Shown piece by piece: positions 26,760-40,527 of a stretch of DNA of 64,000 nt. The notes under the pieces were generated by a model. It searched no databases. It was not told the origin of the DNA and was given only the letters and a program-made list of their open reading frames with translations. Source of the stretch: Sphingobium sufflavum (lineage in GTDB: Bacteria; Pseudomonadota; Alphaproteobacteria; Sphingomonadales; Sphingomonadaceae); NCBI RefSeq assembly GCF_021403115.1, contig NZ_JAJSSH010000008.1:62001-126000 (forward strand), written 5' to 3'. The position numbers and the translations under genes are program-made. Numbering within the stretch: the first letter of the stretch is position 1; every line of letters starts with the position of its first letter.

Positions 26760-28286
26760 ATGAGCCTTCTCGACCGTATCACCCGCGAACCGTCGCACCC
26801 GGACATGCGCGATCAGGTGCTGGACCCGTTCCACCGCATCGCCATCATCGACATCGGCTCCAACAGCGTGCGCCTCGTCGTCTATGACGGGCCGCGCCGC
26901 ATCCCCTTCACCCTGTTCAATGAGAAGATACTCGCGGGGCTGGGCGCGGACATCGGCACCACGGGCCGCATCGGCCAGGCGGCGATGGAGCGCGGCCTGC
27001 GCGCCCTCATCCGTTTCCAGCGCCTGTGCCGGGACATGGAGGTGACGGACATTCGCTGCGTCGCCACCGCCGCCGTGCGGGAGGCCAGCAATGGGCCGGA
27101 ATTCGTCGCCCGCGTGCAGGAAATCGGCCTGCCCGTCCGCATCCTGTCGGGGGAGGAGGAGGGGCATACCTCCGCCGCCGGTCTGGTGTCCGGTATGCCC
27201 GACGCCGACGGCATCATGGGCGATCTGGGCGGGGGCAGCCTTGAACTGGTGCGCATCCGGGGCGGACAGGTGCTGCAATCCGTCTCCATCCCCCTTGGCG
27301 TGCTGCGCGTGCGGGAAGTGCGGGCGCGCGGCAAGGGCACGCTGGCCCGCACCCTCTCCGCCATGCTGACTGCGGCGGGATGGCAGGAGGAGGATGCCGG
27401 CCTCCCCTTCTACATGGTCGGCGGCAGCTGGCGGTCGCTGGCGCGGCTCGACATGCATCTGCGCGCTTATCCGCTGCCGATCTTCCACAATTATGAGCTG
27501 ACCCCCGCGCGCATCCCCACGCTGTCCCGCACCCTCACCACCATGGACAAGGCCGCGATCAAGGCGCTGCCCTACATGTCCGGCGGCCGCATCCCGACCC
27601 TGCCCGACGCCGCCGCGCTGCTGGGCGAAGTCATCACGCGGCTGGGGTCGAGCAAGCTGGTCGTTTCCTCCTACGGCCTGCGCGAAGGATTGCTCTATCA
27701 GGATCTGCCGCAGGACGTGTCCGCGCAAGACCCTCTCCTCGTGGCGACACGGGCGGAGGGCGACGCGCAGGGGCGCTTCCTCGGTCATGGCGACCTGATC
27801 GAACGCTGGACCGCGCCGCTCTTTGCCGACGATCCCGCTCCGCTGCGCCGCATCCGCCATGCCGCCTGCCTGCTCGCCGATGTCGGCTGGCGCGCCAACC
27901 CGGATTTTCGCGCCGAACGCGGGCTGGAGACGGCGCTCCACGGCAATTGGGTGGGAATCACCGCGCCGGAACGGGCGATGCTGGCGCAGGCGCTCTACAC
28001 CAGCCTGGGCGGCGGCGATGCGGCCACCGCCGAACTGCAAAAGCTGGCGACGACCGAACAACTGGCCCGCGCCGCCCAATGGGGGCTGGCGATCCGTATG
28101 GCGCAGCGCCTGTCGGGCGGGGTTGCCTCCGCGCTCAACAGCGTGTCGGTCGCTCTGGACAGGGCCACTATCCTCCTGCGCGTCCCCGCAACCGACGCGG
28201 ACCTGCTGGGCGAGGCGGCCGAACGCCGCCTGCGTCAACTGGCGCAGGGCATGGGTCGCGACTATCGGATCGAGCGGCTGGCGTAA
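26760..28286 (+). CDS. ppx: Exopolyphosphatase (Ppx/GppA family)
   Basis: Degrades polyphosphate from its end (and/or hydrolyses pppGpp). The 508-residue protein is an ASKHA-fold phosphatase: IAIIDIGSNSVRLVVYDG (phosphate loop 1), IMGDLGGGSLELVRI (loop 2), and the catalytic Glu near VATAAVREASNGPEF. A C-terminal HD-like region with HAACLLADVGWRANPDFRAE follows, typical of Ppx rather than the short GppA form. Following ppk1 by five bases, it completes the polyphosphate pair. Confidence 0.94.
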   Translation: MSLLDRITREPSHPDMRDQVLDPFHRIAIIDIGSNSVRLVVYDGPRRIPFTLFNEKILAGLGADIGTTGRIGQAAMERGLRALIRFQRLCRDMEVTDIRCVATAAVREASNGPEFVARVQEIGLPVRILSGEEEGHTSAAGLVSGMPDADGIMGDLGGGSLELVRIRGGQVLQSVSIPLGVLRVREVRARGKGTLARTLSAMLTAAGWQEEDAGLPFYMVGGSWRSLARLDMHLRAYPLPIFHNYELTPARIPTLSRTLTTMDKAAIKALPYMSGGRIPTLPDAAALLGEVITRLGSSKLVVSSYGLREGLLYQDLPQDVSAQDPLLVATRAEGDAQGRFLGHGDLIERWTAPLFADDPAPLRRIRHAACLLADVGWRANPDFRAERGLETALHGNWVGITAPERAMLAQALYTSLGGGDAATAELQKLATTEQLARAAQWGLAIRMAQRLSGGVASALNSVSVALDRATILLRVPATDADLLGEAAERRLRQLAQGMGRDYRIERLA

Positions 28287-28381
28287 GGGGTGCTGGAGGG
28301 GGGCTGGCGCGCGGTCCCGGTCAAAGCCGGATGCCTCGTTCCAGATGCCTCGTTCCAACAGTGTCATCCCGATAGCGTGGT

Positions 28382-28450
28382 GATGGCGAGCGTGGCGCGG
28401 CAATCCATTGGCATCGTCCTATGGATTTGCCGCGCTACGCTCGCAATGAC
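28382..28450. repeat. REP-like palindrome, family C copy 2
   Basis: ATGGCGAGCGTGGCGCGGC, AATCCAT, spacer, then ATGGATTTGCCGCGCTACGC and TCGCAATGAC. Same layout as the copies at 20358, 40249 and 43138. It fills the gap between the convergent ppx and rhomboid genes; the surrounding bases hold nothing else recognisable. Confidence 0.85.
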
Positions 28451-28564
28451 CAAAGAGGGCAATCTGATGCCAGCGACGCCCATCGCATCCCGGTGCTAAA
28501 CAGCCGCACAATATCCGGCGCAAAGATCATATGGACGTGCCGACCCGGCACCCCATCGTCCGCC

Positions 28565-29218
28565 TTAATGGGCCGCCATCGTCCGAAACCGCCATTTCAG
28601 CAGCGGCCGGGTCAGCAGCAGCCCCGCGATAAAGCCGCCGACATGCGCCGCCACGGCAATCTGTATGCCGCCCGCCCCGCTCATCGCAAAGCCCAGCAGC
28701 GCCTGCAACGCGATCCATCCCGCCGCCAGCCACAGCACCCGCACCACGCTGGCCGGGATCGGACCCAGCGGGCGGACATTCTGACGGCTGTACAACAGGG
28801 CATAGGTGCCCATCAGGGCGGAGATGGCGCCGCTCGCGCCCACCATGGGCACGGTGCCCATCGGATCGGCCGCCCATTGCGCCGCCGCCGCCGCATAGGC
28901 ACCCACGACATAGAGGGTGACGAGCGGCCAGCGGCCCAGCACCGTCTCCACCTGCCGTCCGCAGAACAGCAGCATCAGCATGTTGAAGCCGATGTGCATC
29001 CAGCCATTGTGCAGCAACGCGGCGCTCAGCGGCGTGATCGCCAGTGGCAACCACGTAAAGGGCAGCCCCTGCGGCGCCAGCACGCCGCCGACCCGCGCCG
29101 GGATGAACCCGCCGACGATCGCCGCCACGTCCAGAAACCCGCCCAGCTCCGTCAGGAGAAAGACGAGCAGCGTCGCGACCGCGATGATGTTGGTCGTGCG
29201 ACCGGAGGGCAGAGTCAC
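28565..29218 (-). CDS. Rhomboid-family intramembrane serine protease
   Basis: A six-helix membrane protease of 217 residues. The rhomboid signatures are present: LLHNGWMHIGFNMLML in helix 2 (with H and N of the H-x-x-x-N type), GASGAISALMG with the nucleophilic Ser, and the catalytic His in AAHVGGFIAGLLL. Substrates are unknown. A short Met-Thr-rich start and no extra domain. It lies 43 bases downstream of greA on the same strand. Confidence 0.93.
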   Translation of the reverse strand: MTLPSGRTTNIIAVATLLVFLLTELGGFLDVAAIVGGFIPARVGGVLAPQGLPFTWLPLAITPLSAALLHNGWMHIGFNMLMLLFCGRQVETVLGRWPLVTLYVVGAYAAAAAQWAADPMGTVPMVGASGAISALMGTYALLYSRQNVRPLGPIPASVVRVLWLAAGWIALQALLGFAMSGAGGIQIAVAAHVGGFIAGLLLTRPLLKWRFRTMAAH

Positions 29219-29261
29219 AGGGAAACGCCCCCTTTCGCGTATCGCCGGAACCGGCGGCGGA

Positions 29262-29738
29262 TCAGATGAACTCGATCTTGTCGATCAGGTAGAATTTGTC
29301 GCCCGACGGCACGGTCACTTCCACCTCGTCGCCGACATTGCGGCCGATCAGCGCACGGCCCAACGGGCTGTTATAGCTGATCATGCCGCGCTTCGCGTCC
29401 GCCTCGGCCTGTCCGACGAGCTGATATTTGACCGGCTTGTCGTCCTCGTCGATCAGGGTCAGCGTCGCGCCGAACACCACCTTGTCGCCCGACAGGGTCG
29501 ACGGGTCGATGACCTGCGCACGCGACAGCTTGTCCTCCAGGTCGGCGATGGTCGCCTCGACCTGTCCCTGCCGTTCCTTGGCCGCATGATATTCGGCGTT
29601 TTCGGAAAGGTCGCCATGGGCGCGCGCTTCCTCAATGGCGTCGACGATCAGTGGCCGCTCGGCCTTCAATGCCCGCAGCTGATTGGTCAGCATCTCGTGG
29701 CCAATGGCCAACATCGGCATTTTATCCATGGTCGCCAT
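29262..29738 (-). CDS. greA: Transcription elongation factor GreA
   Basis: GreA rescues backtracked RNA polymerase by stimulating transcript cleavage. The 158-residue protein has the N-terminal coiled coil with the catalytic acidic loop [18 protein letters not shown] (about residues 38-55), then the C-terminal FKBP-like domain ([28 protein letters not shown]). An ATG at 29738 gives three extra residues over the more usual MDKMPML start; the latter (29729) is possible. About 100 bases separate it from carB upstream on the same strand. Confidence 0.96.
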   Translation of the reverse strand: MATMDKMPMLAIGHEMLTNQLRALKAERPLIVDAIEEARAHGDLSENAEYHAAKERQGQVEATIADLEDKLSRAQVIDPSTLSGDKVVFGATLTLIDEDDKPVKYQLVGQAEADAKRGMISYNSPLGRALIGRNVGDEVEVTVPSGDKFYLIDKIEFI

Positions 29739-29842
29739 TCATTCCCCTAACCTGATACCGGCGAAAGCCCTGCCGCGGCCGAACCGCGCACCCGCCTCGC
29801 CGGGTGGCCCGCCTTCTGAAGTCTCGTGAAGCTGTCGGAAGA

Positions 29843-33180
<3,338 letters not shown>

Positions 33181-33181
<1 letters not shown>

Positions 33182-33459
33182 TACTTAGTCTCAGCCTCGT
33201 ATCGTTCGTTACCTACAAACCCCATTTTCATATCGGGGAATTTGGCACGCTTTAATTCGGTCAATGTACAATCTACCACGTCGAATTTCGTCGAAGGATC
33301 AGGCTGAAACTGCAAGCCACGCTTGCCCGTCAGTTTCAGACCGGAGCGATCCAGACCGCATTTATCGGCAATTCGGTCCAGCTTGCCCTGAGTAACTGCT
33401 TCCTCCACGTGACATGCTGTTGACGCCAGCAAAAGCAATCCGGGCAGCGCATGTTTCAA
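33181..33459 (-). CDS. Small predicted lipoprotein, 92 aa, between carA and carB
   Basis: No family recognised. The product starts [21 protein letters not shown]: a short signal sequence with a lipobox-like STAC, Cys16 as possible lipid site. The rest ([25 protein letters not shown], then [25 protein letters not shown]) is polar with two further Cys (34 and 64) that could form a disulphide. It overlaps the preceding rraB-like gene by four bases and carB by one base, so it is part of a single coupled transcript. Codon use at its 3' half is less GC-rich than its neighbours. Confidence 0.75.
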
Positions 33460-33824
33460 TGCGTTGCCCCCGTCTCCGCCTCACACCCCCAGCCGTCATA
33501 TTCCACGCCGGTCATCATCTCGATCTGCACGCATTTGCGCGCCAGGCTTCGGATCGATTCCTCGTCCACCGCCTGCTCGCACTCCAGGAACAGGTAGAGT
33601 TCGCCGTCCTCGCCGACTTCCCGGTCCAGTTCGACGAAGCCGAACAGGATCGCGATCTCCAGCACGCGGTCGAACTGCTCGTCCGTGCCGCGAAAGCTGA
33701 CGTCGATCAGGCGCGGGATGTCCGCCCGGTCGCCATTTTCGGCCAGGCTGGCGAGCACCGACCTGTCGGCCTCCCACTCCTCTTCCAGCCGCGCCGGATC
33801 GACCTTGGGCAGTTTGGTGCTCAT
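33456..33824 (-). CDS. rraB: Ribonuclease E inhibitor RraB-family protein
   Basis: RraB-type proteins bind the C-terminal half of RNase E and modulate mRNA decay. The 122-residue product is acidic: DRSVLASLAENGDRADIPRLIDVSFRGTDEQ is the typical first block of this family, and the end VEYDGWGCEAETG matches the usual Y-D-G-W-G terminal motif. Whether it binds RNase E in this organism is inferred. It is the middle of three small genes between carA and carB, with four bases between it and the upstream gene and a four-base overlap with the downstream one. Confidence 0.8.
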   Translation of the reverse strand: MSTKLPKVDPARLEEEWEADRSVLASLAENGDRADIPRLIDVSFRGTDEQFDRVLEIAILFGFVELDREVGEDGELYLFLECEQAVDEESIRSLARKCVQIEMMTGVEYDGWGCEAETGATH

Positions 33825-33828
33825 GCGA

Positions 33829-34212
33829 TCAGGCCACCAGACCCGCGAAGGTCGCTTCCCAATAGGGATCGTCGATCGTCGGCGCTTTCGCCACGACGGG
33901 ATCGGCGGCCTTCAGGCCGGCCAGAATCTCGCGGTAACGGTCGGTCTGGAACTGGTGCATCACCCCGCCGAACTTGTCCTCCTTGGTGGAGAATCCGCCG
34001 TCCGCGATCAGCGTGCCGACAAACTGCTCCGCACCCGGGCGCGCCGCCGCGCCGACCTTGCGGCCGAACTTGCGGGTCGCGATCTTCATCTTGTCCTCGA
34101 CCGAATCGATGATGGCGTTGCGCGGGAAGAAGCGGCCCGCGATGTTCAGCTCCTCCGCCGGGCCGGCCAGATAATAGGCCAGGACATGGCTCTCCAGATC
34201 GTTCAGGCTCAT
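33829..34212 (-). CDS. Conserved-looking protein of unknown function, 127 aa
   Basis: I do not recognise a family. The product starts MSLNDLESHVLAYYLAGPAEELNIAGRFF, is soluble, mixed alpha/beta, and has a basic patch (KMKIATRKFGRKVGAAARPG) in the middle. No signal peptide or membrane helix. It overlaps the end of carA by four bases and is followed after four bases by the rraB-like gene, so it is translated from the carAB transcript. Sphingomonads are the likely range; the operon position is the main clue. Confidence 0.78.
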   Translation of the reverse strand: MSLNDLESHVLAYYLAGPAEELNIAGRFFPRNAIIDSVEDKMKIATRKFGRKVGAAARPGAEQFVGTLIADGGFSTKEDKFGGVMHQFQTDRYREILAGLKAADPVVAKAPTIDDPYWEATFAGLVA

Positions 34213-35369
34213 GCCAGTCCTTCCACAAATTTCGTGAACAGATAAAAGCTGTCCTGCGGCCCCGGCGAGGCTTCCGGATGATATTGCACGCCGAACGCGC
34301 GCTTGTCCGTAAAGGCGATGCCGCAGTTGGAACCGTCGAACAGGCTCACATGCGTCTCCACCACATTGGCGGGCAGCGTGTCCTTGTCGACCGCAAAGCC
34401 GTGGTTCATCGACGTGATCTCGACCACGCCATCGTCCAGCCGCTTGACCGGATGGTTCGCACCGCGATGGCCCTGATGCATCTTGCTGGTCTTGGCGCCC
34501 GCCGCCAGCGCCAGCATCTGATGGCCCAGGCAGATGCCGAACAGCGGCACGTCGTCGGCCAGCAACGCCTTGATGACCGGCACGGCATAGACGCCGGTCG
34601 CCGCCGGATCGCCCGGACCGTTGGACAGGAACACGCCCGCCGGGTTCAGCGCCCGAACCTGCTCGACCGTCGCGGTCGCGGGCAACACGGTCACGCGCGC
34701 GCCCGCCTTCACCAGATTGCGGAAGATATTATGCTTCGCCCCGAAATCGAGCGCGACCACATGCGGCGCGTCGGCGGCGCTGGCGTTGAGGTGATAGCCC
34801 TCGCCCCGCGTCCACGACCCGTCGGCCCAGGGCCGCTCCGCACCCGTCACCTCGATGGCCAGGTCCATGCCCTCCAGCCCCGGCCAGCCCTGCGCCTTCG
34901 CATGCAGCGCGGCGAGGTCAAACGCGCCGTCCGGGTCATGGGCCAGCACCGCATTGGGCGCGCCCTTCTCGCGGATCAGGCGGGTCAGCGCGCGGGTGTC
35001 CACGCCCGACAGGCCGATGCGGCCATGCGCGGTCAGCCATTCGTCGAACGGCTGCACGTTGCGGAAATTGCTGGGCGCGGTCACGTCCTGCCGCACGATG
35101 CAGCCGAGGGCGAAGGGATTGTCCGCCTCCACATCGTCCAGGTTGGTGCCGACATTGCCGATGTGCGGAAAGGTGAAATTAATGATCTGGCCCGCAAAGC
35201 TGGGGTCGGTCATGATCTCCTGATAGCCGGTCATGGCGGTGTGGAAGCACAGTTCGCCCACCGCTTCGCCCACGGCGCCGAATCCACGGCCGAACACCAC
35301 ATGGCCGTCAGCCAGAACCAATACACCCGTCGCTCCCTTGGGCACGGCGGGGTAGGTGGCGTGAGCCAT
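34209..35369 (-). CDS. carA: Carbamoyl-phosphate synthase small subunit
   Basis: Glutaminase subunit that feeds ammonia to CarB. The 386-residue protein has GVLVLADGHVVFGRGFGA near the start, the CarA block TAMTGYQEIMTDPSFAGQII, and a class I glutamine amidotransferase domain with the nucleophilic Cys in FGICLGHQMLALAAG and the catalytic His-x-Glu in GVQYHPEASPGP. Standard length. It begins the carA - three small genes - carB array, and diverges from yqeY across about 175 bases. Confidence 0.97.
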   Translation of the reverse strand: MAHATYPAVPKGATGVLVLADGHVVFGRGFGAVGEAVGELCFHTAMTGYQEIMTDPSFAGQIINFTFPHIGNVGTNLDDVEADNPFALGCIVRQDVTAPSNFRNVQPFDEWLTAHGRIGLSGVDTRALTRLIREKGAPNAVLAHDPDGAFDLAALHAKAQGWPGLEGMDLAIEVTGAERPWADGSWTRGEGYHLNASAADAPHVVALDFGAKHNIFRNLVKAGARVTVLPATATVEQVRALNPAGVFLSNGPGDPAATGVYAVPVIKALLADDVPLFGICLGHQMLALAAGAKTSKMHQGHRGANHPVKRLDDGVVEITSMNHGFAVDKDTLPANVVETHVSLFDGSNCGIAFTDKRAFGVQYHPEASPGPQDSFYLFTKFVEGLA

Positions 35370-35545
35370 GGCAAGAATCCTTCTGCTTTTGCTTTTAAAT
35401 CGGTTTTGGGAAGCCGCGCCGTGGCACAGGCTAAACGGCCGGTGAACTAGGCCCGTCGGCCATGCGGGTCAATCTATTAAACGCTCGCGGGATGCGCTAT
35501 GCCTCCGCCTTTCCGGTTCAGCTTCACAAGGACATAGCCGCCGCC

Positions 35546-35998
35546 ATGATTCGCGACGCAATAAAGGCCGCCCAGATCAGTTCGATGAAGGCCGGGGACA
35601 AGGAAACACTGGCCGCCGTGCGCCTGATCCTCGCCAAGCTGAAGGACCGCGACATCGAATTGCGCGTCGCCACGACCCAGCCGGACGACGACACCACCGT
35701 GGTCGAGGTGCTGCAAAAAATGGTCAAGCAGCGCCGCGAATCGATCACCATGTTCACCGACGCGGGCCGCACCGAATTGGCCGCGAAGGAACAGGCGGAG
35801 ATCGTCGTGATCGAGGGCTTCCTGCCGCAGCAATTGTCGGAAGACGAGACCCGCGCCGCGATCGAGGGGATCAAGGCGGAAGTCGGCGCATCCTCGGTCA
35901 AGGACATGGGCCGCGTCATGGCGGTGCTCAAGGAACGGCACGGCAGCGTGATCGACATGGGCAAGGCCAGCGGTCTGGTGAAGGCCGCGCTGGCCTGA
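35546..35998 (+). CDS. GatB/YqeY-domain protein
   Basis: A stand-alone YqeY domain of 150 residues, related to the tRNA-binding tail of GatB amidotransferase; its cellular role is not settled. Sequence marks are MIRDAIKAAQISSMKAGDKETLAAVRLILA, KQRRESITMFTDAGRTELAAKEQAE, and VIEGFLPQQLSEDE. The frame is open 28 codons further upstream, but the ATG at 35546 gives the typical family start. It diverges from carA; in many alphaproteobacteria it also precedes dnaG, as here. Confidence 0.92.
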   Translation: MIRDAIKAAQISSMKAGDKETLAAVRLILAKLKDRDIELRVATTQPDDDTTVVEVLQKMVKQRRESITMFTDAGRTELAAKEQAEIVVIEGFLPQQLSEDETRAAIEGIKAEVGASSVKDMGRVMAVLKERHGSVIDMGKASGLVKAALA

Positions 35999-36077
35999 CG
36001 CCTCCGCTGACACCGGGGCCGGTCACGGTTGCCTGTCCCGGCGGCCTGTCACGGGCACCCGATATGATTTTTCCTGT

Positions 36078-36109
36078 GGTTCACCGCGTTTGACCCATCG
36101 CGGTGAACC
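36078..36109. promoter_or_regulatory. Perfect inverted repeat upstream of dnaG
   Basis: GGTTCACCGCG and CGCGGTGAACC form an 11-bp inverted repeat with a 10-base spacer. No T-run follows on either strand, so it is not an obvious terminator. It lies just upstream of an extended -10 element and 25 bases from the dnaG ATG, over the position where a -35 and activator or repressor would sit, so a regulator-binding operator is a reasonable guess. Confidence 0.6.
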
Positions 36110-36117
36110 CAATAGTC

Positions 36118-36126
36118 TGGTATACT
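36118..36126 (+). promoter_or_regulatory. Extended -10 promoter element of dnaG-rpoD
   Basis: TGGTATACT matches the extended -10 consensus TG-n-TATAaT well. No good -35 lies at 17 bases (the nearest TTGACC is 25 bases upstream). The predicted start of transcription, about seven bases downstream, coincides with the dnaG ATG at 36134, which also lacks a Shine-Dalgarno. Confidence 0.55.
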
Positions 36127-36133
36127 TATAGGC

Positions 36134-38017
36134 ATGTCGCTCTCACCCCAGTTTCTTGACGAGGTCCGCGCGCGCACGACGCTGTCGACGCTCATCGGCA
36201 AGAGCATCAAGGTGCAGAAGGCGGGGCGGGAATATAAGGCGTGCTGCCCCTTCCATAATGAGAAGACGCCCAGCTTCACGATCAACGACGAGAAGGGCTT
36301 CTACCACTGCTTCGGCTGCGGCGAGCATGGCGACGCCATCCGCTGGATGACGGAGCAGCGCGGCCTGACCTTCCTGGATGCGGTGAAGGAACTGGCCGAG
36401 GGCGCGGGCCTCGCCCTGCCCGCTCCCGACCCTCATGCCGCCCGCCGTGCCGAGGCAGCGAAGACGCTGCACGACGTGATGGCGGCGGCACAGGCCTGGT
36501 TCGTCGAGCAGTTGAACGGGCTGGAGGGTGCGGAGGCGCGCGCCTATCTCGACAAGCGCGGCATGACCGCCGCGACGGTGAAGGATTTCGGCTTCGGCTA
36601 CGCCCCCGATTCGCGCGGCAAGCTGAAGGCCGCGCTCAAGGAATTCGACGAGAGCCTGCTGGTCGAGGCGGGGATGCTCATCCAGCCCGAAGCGCAGCCG
36701 GACGGCGGCGACGCGAAGCGCAAGCGGGAGAGCTACGACCGGTTCCGCGGGCGGCTGATGATCCCCATCCGCGACGCGCGCGGCCGGGTGATCGCCTTTG
36801 GCGGCCGCATATTGGGCGCGGGCGAGCCGAAATATCTCAACTCGCCGGACACGCCCCTCTTCGACAAGGGCCGCACGCTCTACAATCTGGACAAGGCCGC
36901 ACCCGCCGCGCGCAAGTCCGACCGCATGATCGTGGTCGAGGGCTATATGGACGCCATCGCCCTGTCGCAGGCGGGCTTTACCGATGTCGTCGCCCCGCTC
37001 GGCACCGCGCTGACGGAGAACCAGATCGAGAAGCTCTGGTCGATGGTGGAGACGCCGACACTGTGCTTCGACGGCGACAGCGCCGGGCAGAAGGCCGCGG
37101 ACCGCGCCATGCTGCGCGCGCTTCCCATGCTGAAGCCGGGGCACAGCCTGTCCATCGCCTCCCTGCCGGTGGGCGTGGATCCGGACGATCTGCTGCGCCT
37201 GAAGGGCAGCGCCGCCTTCCAGATCATCCTCGACAGCGCACAGCCGCTGGCCGACCGCCTGTGGACCTATGAGGTGGCGCAGGGCGAGACGGACACGCCG
37301 GAACGCCGCGCGGGCCTGAAAGCCCGGCTCAACGAACGGGTTGGCGCAATCGGCGACACCCTCGTCAAACAGGAATATTCGAAACAGCTTCAGGACAAGT
37401 TCTTCGAGAGCTTCGGCTGGGGCTGGCGCAAGTCGGAGGTCAACGGCGTGCGCCGCGCGATCAACGACACCCGCGTGGAGGCAGGCGATTCGCGCATTGA
37501 CATGCGGAGCCGGATCGAACGGAAAACCTTCCGCGCTGTCCTGCTCGGCGTGTCGCGCTGGCCGTCCCTTCTCTACGGCCACCGGGAACAGCTCCAAACG
37601 CTCAGCCTGCCGACCGCGCATCTCGCCCGCTGGCGCGACATACTGGTTTCGGCCTCTTATGAACGGCCCGCGCTTGAAGAAGACCTGATCGAGGCCATAT
37701 TGGCATCATCTGACATCCAAAATTTGGAACGCAGGGATCTCCAGAACGATCTGGCTTTCTCTTTCTTTTTCAAATCGGGTGACCGCGAGACAGCGGAAGG
37801 CGATCTGAAAGAGGTTATTCAGACCTTGGTGGTTGAACAGGATTTGGCGGCAAGGCTTGCAGGCTTGGCCACTGAACCCTATGCGCCCGGACTGGATGAC
37901 GCGTCATATGGGCGTAAACTGGACGAACACCACGGTCTGCTGAGGGAACTCGCGCAATATCGCGAGCGCTTATCGCTTTTAAGAGCGGATGCGGAACAGG
38001 GTCTGGCGGCGGCGTAA
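36134..38017 (+). CDS. dnaG: DNA primase
   Basis: Synthesises RNA primers at the replication fork. The 627-residue protein begins [22 protein letters not shown] and has the CHC2 zinc-binding domain ([12 protein letters not shown] ... [12 protein letters not shown], about residues 36-75), the RNA polymerase core with YLDKRGMT and [17 protein letters not shown], and the TOPRIM motif [17 protein letters not shown] with acidic EGYMD and later DGDSAGQKA. The C-terminal region binds DnaB and is the least conserved. No ribosome-binding sequence precedes the ATG. rpoD follows after 14 bases. Confidence 0.97.
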   Translation: MSLSPQFLDEVRARTTLSTLIGKSIKVQKAGREYKACCPFHNEKTPSFTINDEKGFYHCFGCGEHGDAIRWMTEQRGLTFLDAVKELAEGAGLALPAPDPHAARRAEAAKTLHDVMAAAQAWFVEQLNGLEGAEARAYLDKRGMTAATVKDFGFGYAPDSRGKLKAALKEFDESLLVEAGMLIQPEAQPDGGDAKRKRESYDRFRGRLMIPIRDARGRVIAFGGRILGAGEPKYLNSPDTPLFDKGRTLYNLDKAAPAARKSDRMIVVEGYMDAIALSQAGFTDVVAPLGTALTENQIEKLWSMVETPTLCFDGDSAGQKAADRAMLRALPMLKPGHSLSIASLPVGVDPDDLLRLKGSAAFQIILDSAQPLADRLWTYEVAQGETDTPERRAGLKARLNERVGAIGDTLVKQEYSKQLQDKFFESFGWGWRKSEVNGVRRAINDTRVEAGDSRIDMRSRIERKTFRAVLLGVSRWPSLLYGHREQLQTLSLPTAHLARWRDILVSASYERPALEEDLIEAILASSDIQNLERRDLQNDLAFSFFFKSGDRETAEGDLKEVIQTLVVEQDLAARLAGLATEPYAPGLDDASYGRKLDEHHGLLRELAQYRERLSLLRADAEQGLAAA

Positions 38018-38031
38018 GGAAAAGGCATTCG

Positions 38032-40074
<2,043 letters not shown>

Positions 40075-40124
40075 GCACTGGGCAGCAGACACCGGCAGCA
40101 AGCACCGGTCGAACCGACAGATAG

Positions 40125-40159
40125 GCGGGGCCTCCCAACCGGGAGCGCCCCGCTTTTTT
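40125..40159 (+). terminator. Rho-independent terminator after rpoD
   Basis: GCGGGGC-CTCCC and GGGAG-C-GCCCCGC pair around an AACC loop (12 bp with one bulged C), directly followed by TTTTTT. It is 50 bases after the rpoD stop and ends the dnaG-rpoD transcript. Confidence 0.9.
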
Positions 40160-40248
40160 GTGCGCTCGGCGGAGGCGTGGCGGAGAGGCAAGGTTGCCTA
40201 TGCCGCCAAGGCCCTAAACCAACACCCTGCGCGCCGATCAAAGACACC

Positions 40249-40322
40249 CGTCATTGCGAGCGCAGCGAAGCAATCCATGCGGCATGACGCCCTCTGGTTA
40301 CTGCGCTACGCTAGCAATGACG
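40249..40322. repeat. REP-like palindrome, family C copy 3
   Basis: CGTCATTGCGAGCGCAGCGA, AGCAATCCATG, a spacer, then GTTACTGCGCTACGCTAGCA and ATGACG. It lies in the 450-base gap between the rpoD terminator and the TonB receptor promoter region; the rest of that gap (about 40325-40470) is C-rich with nothing recognisable. Confidence 0.85.
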
Positions 40323-40475
40323 AACCGGGTTCCTCCAACATAACGCCATCGGCAGACCACCCACCCGTCACACCCTCCGCTTGCCTCCTGCTTACCCCGT
40401 CACACCCACCGCCACCTGCCCCCCCACCGCCCACGAACCGTTCCCCCATCACGCCCAACCGCAAAAACCATCATT

Positions 40476-40493
40476 GTGATGATACAACATTAC
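40476..40493 (+). promoter_or_regulatory. Zur/Fur-type palindrome upstream of the TonB receptor
   Basis: GTGATGATACAACATTAC is an AT-rich 18-base imperfect palindrome (12 of 18 positions self-complementary; arms GT-ATG and CAT-AC) in very GC-rich surroundings, 35 bases before the receptor ATG. Fur-superfamily zinc regulators bind sites of this general shape. With a ZnuD-type receptor downstream, a Zur operator is the best guess; the match is only moderate. Confidence 0.45.
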
Positions 40494-40527
40494 GTTTATC
40501 GAGGCCCGACTCATTCAGGGAGCCATT

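Noticed and set aside
36078..36109. Terminator of yqeY
   Set aside because: Good stem but no T-run on the plus strand (CAATAG follows), so treated as an operator-like inverted repeat.
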